A stretch of DNA of 64,000 bases, taken from contig NC_066579.1 in the NCBI RefSeq assembly GCF_024323335.1, positions 129,456,354-129,520,353 on the forward strand. The letters are read 5' to 3'. This stretch comes from Lathyrus oleraceus. Its lineage: Eukaryota > Streptophyta > Magnoliopsida > Fabales > Fabaceae. The translations under genes were made by a program, and so were the position numbers. Below the pieces are notes generated by a model. That model saw nothing but the letters and a program-made list of their open reading frames with translations. It made no database searches and had not been told where the DNA came from. Positions within the stretch are counted from its first letter, which is position 1. Every line of letters begins with the position of its first letter. Below are positions 57,530-64,000 of the stretch, piece after piece.

Positions 57530-60475
57530 GGTACATGTTTCATATATGGTACCCCTTTAATTACTATTATTGATACCGGTGCTACCCACTGTTTTATTTC
57601 TGCTAACTGTGCTCGAAGACTGGGTTTAAAATTGTCCGCTTTGGATGGTGAATTGATTGTTGAGACCCCAGCTAAGGGATCAGTAACTACTTCTTTGGTA
57701 TGTTTAAAATGTCCTTTGTCGATCTTCGATAAAGATTTCTATGTTGATTTAGTATGTTTGCAGTTGGATGGGATGGATGTAATTCTTGGTATGAACTGGT
57801 TAGAGTATAATTATGTTCATATAAATTGTCATCATAAGTCGGTGAGGTTTTCCACTCCTGAAGAGGAAGGAGTTGACTTATTACCTTTCAGAGAATTGCG
57901 AAAATTGATGAAAGAGGGAGCTCAGATGTTTTCTTTGATGGCGACGTTGTCGGTTGAAAGTAAAGCTAAGATAGAGGAACTGTTAGTGGTGAAAGAATTC
58001 CCTGAAGTTTTTCCTGATGAAATTCCTAGTGTGCCGCCAGAGAGGGAAGTTGAATTTACTATTGATCTGGTACCTGGTACTAGGCCTGTTTCGATGGCAC
58101 CGTATAGAATGTCGGCATCTGAATTATATGAATTAAAGAAGCAATTGGAAGACTTACTTGAGAAGAAGTTTATAAGACCAAGTGTGTCGCCGTGGGGAGC
58201 TCCAGTGTTGCTAGTAAAGAAGAAAGAGGGTAGTATGAGGCTTTGTATTGATTATAGACAATTGAATAAAGTAACGATCAAGAATAAGTATCCACTACCG
58301 AGGATAGATGATTTGATGGACCAATTAGTGGGTGCTTGTGTGTTCAGTAAAATTGACTTGAGATCGGGCTATCATCAGATCAGAGTGAAAGATGAAGACA
58401 TCCAGAAGACAGCGTTCAGAACTCGGTATGGACATTATGAGTATTCTGTGATGCCTTTCGGTGTGACTAATGCGCCGGGAGTATTTATGGAATACATGAA
58501 TCGTATTTTCCATACTTATCTGGATCATTTTGTGGTAGTATTTATTGATGATATTTTGATTTACTCTAAGTCTGAAGGAGAGCACCAGGAACATTTGAGA
58601 TTAGTATTGGAGGTTTTGAAAGATAAGAAATTGTATGCGAAGTTGTCCAAGTGTGAGTTTTGGTTAAGAGAAGTCAGTTTTCTCGGCCATGTAATTTCAG
58701 GAAAAGGTATTGCTGTAGATCCTTCCAAGGTAGAAGCTGTATTGCAATGGGAAACTCCTAAGTCGGTTACCGAGATTAGAAGCTTTTTGGGATTAGCTGG
58801 ATATTATAGAAGATTTATTGAAGGATTTTCTAAGTTAGCACTTCCGTTGACTAAATTAACTTGCAAAGGCAAAGCTTTCGTGTGGGATGTTCAGTGCGAA
58901 GAGAGTTTTAATGAATTAAAGAGGAGATTGACGTCGGCGCCGGTTTTGACTTTGCCAAATCCGGGGGAACCGTTTATAATTTACTGTGATGCTTCGTTGA
59001 TGGGTTTGGGAGGTGTGCTCATGCAAAATAATAAAGTAATTGCTTATGCGTCGCGACAGTTGAGAATTCATGAAAAGAACTATCCTACGCATGATCTTGA
59101 ACTTGCTGCTGTAGTGTTTGCGCTAAAACTTTGGAGGCATTACCTTTATGGTTCCAGATTCGAAGTTTTCAGCGATCATAAAAGTTTAAAGTATCTATTT
59201 GATCAGAAAGAGCTGAACATGAGACAACGTAGGTGGTTCGAATTGCTTAAGGATTATGATTTCGGTTTGAATTATCATCCAGGAAAAGCAAATGTTGTGG
59301 CCGATGCTTTAAGTAGAAAGACCTTGCATGTGTCAGCAATGATGATTAAGGAGTTGGAATTAATTGAGCAATTTCGGGATATGAGTTTGGTTTGCGAAGT
59401 AACACCGCAGAGTGTGATGCTAGGAATGCTAAAGATTAATAATGATTTTATGGATAGTATCCGAGAGGCACAGAAATTGGATGTGAAATTAGTAGATATC
59501 CTTAATCGTTGTGGTCAATCAGAGAAAAGTGACTTTACGGTTGATGCGAGAGGTGTGTTGAAATTAGGGGAAAGAATTTGTATTCCTGACGACGCAATTT
59601 TGAAGAGAAGTATTCTAGAGGAGGGTCATAGAAGCAACTTGAGTATTTATCCAGGAGCTACTAAAATGTATCAGGATTTAAAGAAATTATTTTGGTGGCC
59701 CGGAATGAAAGAAGATGTGGCTCGTTTTGTGTATGCGTGCTTAACTTGTCAGAAGTCGAAGATTGAGCATCAGAAGCCTGCTGGGTTGATGCAACCGTTG
59801 GAAGTTCCAGAATGGAAATGGGATAGCATTTCTATGGACTTTGTAACGGGGCTGCCTGCTACCTTACGAGGGCATGATTCGATTTGGGTGATCGTTGATA
59901 GGCTCACGAAGTCGGCTCACTTCATACCTATTAACATCACTTACCCAATTGCGAAGTTGGCAGAGATTTACATCCGAGTAGTTGTAAAGTTGCATGGTGT
60001 TCCTCTGTGTATTGTGTCGGACAGAGATCCGAGGTTTACATCGGGATTTTGGAAAAGTCTGCAAGATTCGTTGGGATCTAAGTTGAGGTTGAGTTCGGCA
60101 TATCATCCTCAAACTGATGGCCAAACTGAGAGAACTATTCAGTCATTGGAAGATTTACTGAGGGCTTGTGTTCTTGAACAAGGAGGTTCGTGGGACACTT
60201 ATCTTCCATTGATCGAGTTCACATACAATAATAGTTACCATTCTAGTATCGGAATGGCGCCTTTTGAAGCATTATATGGTCGTAGATGTAGAACTCCGTT
60301 GTGTTGGCACGAATCTGGTGAGAGTGTAGTACTTGGACCAGAGTTAGTTCGAGAAACTACCGAGAAAGTGAAGTTTATCCGGGAGAAGATGAAAGCTTCT
60401 CAGAGTAGGCAGAAGAGTTACCATGACAAGCGGAAGAAGGATTTAGAATTTCAAGCTGGTGACCATGTGTTTTGA
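57530..60475 (+). CDS. Gypsy pol: protease, reverse transcriptase, RNase H, integrase
   Basis: Open from the codon after the gag TGA to a TGA at 60,473-60,475. Protease active site is DTGATHCF (Asp at 57,572). RT has [24 protein letters not shown] and catalytic FIDDILIY (58,541-58,564). RNase H has [29 protein letters not shown] and [10 protein letters not shown]. In the integrase zinc finger the His pair reads [11 protein letters not shown]: the second His is Tyr (59,648-59,650), while the Cys pair (CLTCQKSK) is present. The integrase core has D in [10 protein letters not shown] in SDRDPRF and E in [10 protein letters not shown] and RNase H make the DNA copy; integrase inserts it. The Tyr should weaken the zinc finger. 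The real start is with gag; no convincing ATG of its own. Confidence 0.93.
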   Translation, partial: GTCFIYGTPLITIIDTGATHCFISANCARRLGLKLSALDGELIVETPAKGSVTTSLVCLKCPLSIFDKDFYVDLVCLQLDGMDVILGMNWLEYNYVHINCHHKSVRFSTPEEEGVDLLPFRELRKLMKEGAQMFSLMATLSVESKAKIEELLVVKEFPEVFPDEIPSVPPEREVEFTIDLVPGTRPVSMAPYRMSASELYELKKQLEDLLEKKFIRPSVSPWGAPVLLVKKKEGSMRLCIDYRQLNKVTIKNKYPLPRIDDLMDQLVGACVFSKIDLRSGYHQIRVKDEDIQKTAFRTRYGHYEYSVMPFGVTNAPGVFMEYMNRIFHTYLDHFVVVFIDDILIYSKSEGEHQEHLRLVLEVLKDKKLYAKLSKCEFWLREVSFLGHVISGKGIAVDPSKVEAVLQWETPKSVTEIRSFLGLAGYYRRFIEGFSKLALPLTKLTCKGKAFVWDVQCEESFNELKRRLTSAPVLTLPNPGEPFIIYCDASLMGLGGVLMQNNKVIAYASRQLRIHEKNYPTHDLELAAVVFALKLWRHYLYGSRFEVFSDHKSLKYLFDQKELNMRQRRWFELLKDYDFGLNYHPGKANVVADALSRKTLHVSAMMIKELELIEQFRDMSLVCEVTPQSVMLGMLKINNDFMDSIREAQKLDVKLVDILNRCGQSEKSDFTVDARGVLKLGERICIPDDAILKRSILEEGHRSNLSIYPGATKMYQDLKKLFWWPGMKEDVARFVYACLTCQKSKIEHQKPAGLMQPLEVPEWKWDSISMDFVTGLPATLRGHDSIWVIVDRLTKSAHFIPINITYPIAKLAEIYIRVVVKLHGVPLCIVSDRDPRFTSGFWKSLQDSLGSKLRLSSAYHPQTDGQTERTIQSLEDLLRACVLEQGGSWDTYLPLIEFTYNNSYHSSIGMAPFEALYGRRCRTPLCWHESGESVVLGPELVRETTEKVKFIREKMKASQSRQKSYHDKRKKDLEFQAGDHVF

Positions 60476-60873
60476 GAGTCACGCCTGTGACCGGAGTTGG
60501 GAGGGCTTTGAAGTCTAAAAAGCTCACTCCTCGCTTCATTGGTCCGTATCAAATCTTAGAACGGGTTGGAAGAGTTGCTTATCGGATGGCATTACCACCT
60601 AATCTTTCGAATTTGCATGATGTATTCCATGTGTCGCAGCTTCGGAAGTATATCTCAGATCCGTCTCATGTGGTTAGTATGGATGATGTGCAAGTGCGAG
60701 ATAATTTAACAGTAGAGACAAAGCCTGTGCGAGTTGAAGATCGTGAAACAAAGACTCTTCGAGGAAAAGAGATTGGGTTGGTTAAAGTCGTTTGGTTGGG
60801 AGCTGCGGGCGAAAGCATGACATGGGAACTTGAGAGTCGGATGAAGGAGTCTTATCCAGAGTTATTTGCTTGA
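60472..60873 (+). CDS. Gypsy integrase C-terminal domain and chromodomain-like tail (frameshifted end of pol)
   Basis: The frame 60,472-60,873 (about 133 residues) overlaps the pol stop by four bases and continues the integrase: [50 protein letters not shown], then a tail ending [18 protein letters not shown]. This is the GPY/F module plus a chromodomain-like end. A run of T bases at 60,470-60,473 is one base short of restoring the frame with the rest of pol, so a single-base deletion split the gene. No ATG start; not made alone. Confidence 0.88.
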   Translation: MRVTPVTGVGRALKSKKLTPRFIGPYQILERVGRVAYRMALPPNLSNLHDVFHVSQLRKYISDPSHVVSMDDVQVRDNLTVETKPVRVEDRETKTLRGKEIGLVKVVWLGAAGESMTWELESRMKESYPELFA

Positions 60874-60900
60874 GGTATGTTTTCGAGGACGAAAACTTTT

Positions 60901-60913
60901 AGTAGGGGAGAGT
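60901..60913 (+). other. Polypurine tract of the gypsy element
   Basis: AGTAGGGGAGAGT directly before the 3' LTR; the plus-strand primer site. Confidence 0.8.
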
Positions 60914-61275
60914 TGTAACACCCCGAATTAAATAAGAGGATTATTTAATTAAGTTAATAATATATTTATTAATTTAATTAAATAAATTGAATTATTGGAT
61001 TATTATTATTATTATTATTATTTGGAATAATAATTAGTGGAAATATATATAAGTTGGAATAAGAGAAAAAGGGTCATTCATTTTTGGTAAAGAGTTTTCA
61101 CGTGAAACAGAGAAGCGGCTGAAAGGTGAAAAGTGGAGAAAGAGCAAAGGTTGAAGAACGGAAAAGCTTGAAGCTTAGAGATTGCCGGATTATCTCAGGT
61201 AAGGGGGGTTTATCGTCGCTTAATGGGTATTATAGATTAACATGTCATGGGTAGTGAGAAACCGTTGAATTGACC
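60914..61275 (+). repeat. 3' LTR of the gypsy element, first 362 bp
   Basis: About 99% identical to the start of the 5' LTR. It stops within the phrase TTGAATTGACC, where unrelated sequence begins at 61,276. Confidence 0.95.
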
Positions 61276-64000
61276 TGTCGCATCGCGCGAAAAACCGGCG
61301 GGAAAGAAAGAACAACAGAGCCGCTACCGTGCGTTATTTATCCCAAAAGAGGGAAAGGAAACGCTCAGAGTAAACCTAGGAAAGAACATGGTCTCGCGAC
61401 CAAAGAGAATGGGTTCGGGAGTCGGTTATGCGAAGGGAAGGTATTAGCACCCCTACGCATCCGTAGTACTCTACGGGATCCACGCACAAAAGGAAGGAAT
61501 ATTGGTTGCTAAACGCTGCTCACACACACACACACTGGCTGAGAGAAACGAAAGAAACTGACTGAAACTGAACTCGGCAGGATGTCGCATCCTGGGCCTA
61601 CTTAGTCTATCAGGCATAGACATCAGAGTCCAAGTAGTTCGGATTGGGGAGACGACACATGCTCGCTAGGATGTCGCATCCTATGCATACGTATCTTCTC
61701 GGACGAGAGAAGAATCAGAGCATTCGTAGCTCGGCTGACACGCACACAAACAAACACAAATAGGCAAACGTGGAGCCCGACTGCCAATCACTGGACTGAT
61801 GTCGGCATCCGAACCAAAACACACACAAGAAGGCAAACATGGAGCCTGAATGCCAATTGCTGGACTTACATCAGCATCCGAGCTAAAACACACGCACACT
61901 GGAACCTAACTGCCACTTGATGGACTTACATCAGCTTCCAAGCACACAACAAGATAACAAGTTAATAGGGAGTCGGGGACTCGAGCCTATAACTGTCAAG
62001 CACACACAAAAAAAGAAAAAGGGCGCCCGGAGAGATCAGCTCAATCTCATGCCTACATACTTCATCTGGTATGAAGATCAGGGCGATGTAGTTCCCCTAC
62101 GCAGGGATAAGGATCTAGCCTAACCAGATAACAGAGGGAGACACAACTAGGGAGACTACGACTCGAGCCTAGATGTTATCATGCAAGATCATCCCTAAGT
62201 TAAGGTTTCTAGCTAAATGGCACAAGGGCCAACCTATCCTGAACAGACACAGGAAAGAGCAAGGTCTCGATTGCAACTAGGGCAAGAGAAAGGGGATATC
62301 TCAATCACAACAGGGGTGAGAGAAAATTGTTAGTGTTAGTGGTTAGTCAAACTCGACAAGACATCGCGTCTAGTGCCTACGTATCTCACCTGAACGTGAG
62401 AATCAGAGTTGCCGTAGTTCGGCCAAACAACTAAACATGGCTCACACAGGAAGTAAGCCACACATACCTGACCTTGCACAAGGGCAAGTCAAGCACAACC
62501 TATCTTGCACAAGGGCAAGTCTAAACTAAACCTAAAGAGGCAAAGCAAACAGGCAAACACAATCACAAGAAGCACACTCTATACACAAACAAGAGGCTCA
62601 CACAAGGGTTAGGCACTGAGGCCAACTGGAATAGGGTCAAAGGTTGCTCTTAACCTTGCCATTGAGAGGCTAAGGTGAAGCAGATGAAAGGTGAAGTGAG
62701 GATGAGACCTCACAGCTCTTATCCCTGGCCTGGGAGAGCTCAAGACAAGAATGTGTGGGTTCAGAAAGTGGGAACCCTTCTACACATTTAGAACTGACTC
62801 AACTGTACAGTTGTACAAGATCTTGGGTTTGTATCTGAAATGCATCAACACAGCGGTGTGAGCAAAGCAGATGACACACTGAATAGTGGGGGATAGATTG
62901 CATATCCCTACCTTCCACCAATTGCCTCTTCACTTAGGAGGACTTTGACTCTATGCAAGGACAAAGTTAAACACCCACAAACATTGCCTCTTAAGGAGGG
63001 CTTCAGACAATTGCCTGGCCAAGTAACAGGCCAGGTCTTCCAGACTACATGAAGTAAAGGAGACATACCTCAATGCAAATTGCTTATACAAGCAAAGCAA
63101 AGCAAAAAGTTCACAAGGAACTAAGCAACTAAAGCACCTGAAACAGTCAAGCAGAGGTTAGTATGCAACTTCAATCAAAACAAACAGAAACAGACAACAA
63201 CAGTCCATTAAAGGCACATGGATGTGCAAGGCACAAGGCTTTAGGGCATGTGAGCCAAGCCACCTACAAAACAAAGAGGTTAGACAATGATACTTGAGTA
63301 AGCTCAAACAAAAGAATTGGTCTCAATGGCCATTTGATGGTCAACCTGAAATCACAAACTCAAAGGTGAGTAACAGGACCACTAGGGCAAGCCTAGGGTC
63401 AAAAGTAAATGATAAAGTCAAAACAGCAAAGGATAAGCATCCAAAATCATGTTCAAACCATTAAGAAACAAAACCAATTGGGTTCACATTCATATCAATC
63501 ACTATCATCATTTCATGAACAAATTAGGTCAAAGCATGGCAAACAGAAGCTCATAGAAGTCAACAGCAAGACTTGCATCAAAAATGACCTAAACATTTTC
63601 CAAAAATCACCAAATAAATCATGATCAAACCTAACACATAGCATAGTAAGCATGTCAAATTTCATCCCATTTGGGCAAGTGGAAGGCAGTCAATGAAAAT
63701 CATGAAGTCAAACCAAATTCAAGCATGCACAAAGAAAGTCAACAAGCATGGGTCAACTTCAAAAAATCATATCAAATTGAAAACAGATGAGAAATGAATG
63801 AGATTAACACCAATGCCAAACTTGAGATGTCTAGTTATCACATATCAAATTTCATGTCCATGTGATATGGTATGAGGATTTCACAAAAGATTTGGCAATG
63901 CATAGCACAAAAAGTTAACAAATGACCAAGCATGGAAGAAAATTCACAATCAAATGGAAAACAGCAAGATTAATCCCAAGAAAATTCATACACAAACTAG
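61276..64000 (-). mobile_element. Ogre-like LTR sequence nested in the gypsy 3' LTR, continues beyond the window
   Basis: It starts TGTCGCATCGCGCGAAAAAC, i.e. ends ...GCGATGCGACA on the minus strand. Close by, the minus strand reads GGGATAAATAACGCACGG and GCGGCTCTGTTG, similar to GGGGATAAATAAAGTCC and GGCGACTCTGTTG at 43.34-43.37 kb. CCTACGTATCTC phrases (about 61,686 and 62,374) are the reverse of the GATACGTAGGCA modules at 41.6-43.1 kb. No coding frame is recognised. I read it as the 3' end of a long LTR on the minus strand. Repeats such as TGCCAAT...CTGGACT near 61,780-61,860 occur inside. The element's other end, and the duplicated target, lie outside. Confidence 0.55.

Larger units (their letters stand above)
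54713..61275 (+). mobile_element. Ty3/gypsy LTR retrotransposon, young; 3' LTR truncated by a nested insertion
   Basis: 5' LTR of 1,696 bp (TGTAACACCC...GGGTGTTACA), initiator-Met primer-binding site, gag, pol in the gypsy order (protease, RT, RNase H, integrase, chromodomain-like tail), purine tract, then the first 362 bp of the 3' LTR. The overlapping parts of the LTRs differ at only about three places. TGAAG (54,708-54,712) precedes the element; its partner is beyond the window. The polyprotein tail suggests a Tekay/Del-type chromovirus (inference). Confidence 0.95.

Noticed and set aside
61276..61345. Ribosomal or satellite DNA suggested by the GC-rich start
   Set aside because: Text matches the LTR-end features at 43.3 kb and shows no rRNA signature or tandem periodicity.

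Overview
The window looks like a repeat-dense intergenic stretch of a legume nuclear genome. The host is probably a cool-season legume of the Vicieae/IRLC type. I infer this from the AT-rich composition, the spliced plant genes, the abundance of LTR retrotransposons, and long LTR text of the kind found in Ogre-like elements; species cannot be fixed by reading alone. Nothing suggests a bacterial, plastid or mitochondrial origin. Only one clearly intact host gene is present, an intronless UGT73-type UDP-glycosyltransferase at 21.4-22.9 kb. Nearly everything else is mobile DNA of several ages, often nested.

Region by region. 0-5.5 kb: a Mutator-like (MULE) neighbourhood. It holds a spliced MAIN-like plant-mobile-domain gene on the minus strand, broken by one stop; a PB1-like domain and MuDR/MULE/SWIM transposase in one frame interrupted by a single TAA; a small minus-strand ORF; and arrays of GGCGCC-containing palindromes on both sides. 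5.5-6.4 kb: AT-rich element remnant carrying a 182-bp MULE-type MITE with a perfect 9-bp target duplication. 6.4-11.2 kb: an almost complete Ty1/copia element (minus strand) with 209-bp LTRs and a 5-bp duplication. 11.2-21 kb: tandem and direct duplications, an 848-bp fold-back element, two long AT microsatellites, a decayed copia pol, a LINE fragment and a 1.19-kb element with TTA duplications.

21-28 kb: the glycosyltransferase, then a decayed CACTA transposase and a decayed copia gag. 28.8-44.4 kb: long non-coding LTR-like sequence, another decayed copia pol, a LINE fragment and about 7.7 kb resembling a very long Ogre-type LTR. 44.4-54.7 kb: gypsy-LTR-like sequence, a copia gag relic, an internally deleted copia element with intact termini (49.2-52.2 kb) and another copia RNase H relic. 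54.7-61.3 kb: a young Ty3/gypsy element with gag and pol almost intact. Its 3' LTR is cut at 61,275 by a further LTR-type element that runs off the window.

How the parts relate. The retrotransposons form layers: old relics with many stops, and two younger elements (6.4 and 54.7 kb) with only a few inactivating changes each. The copia elements at 6.4 and 49.2 kb are relatives that share internal sequence and an unusual primer-binding site but differ in most of their LTR. The most unusual signals are palindromic: two hairpins with the same perfect 26-bp arms beside the MULE, and three pairs of GTTAACCGGTTAAC palindromes, each pair offset by 21 bp, inside the gypsy LTR. I found no demonstrably new system; the MULE/MAIN-like/palindrome cluster is the best candidate for follow-up.
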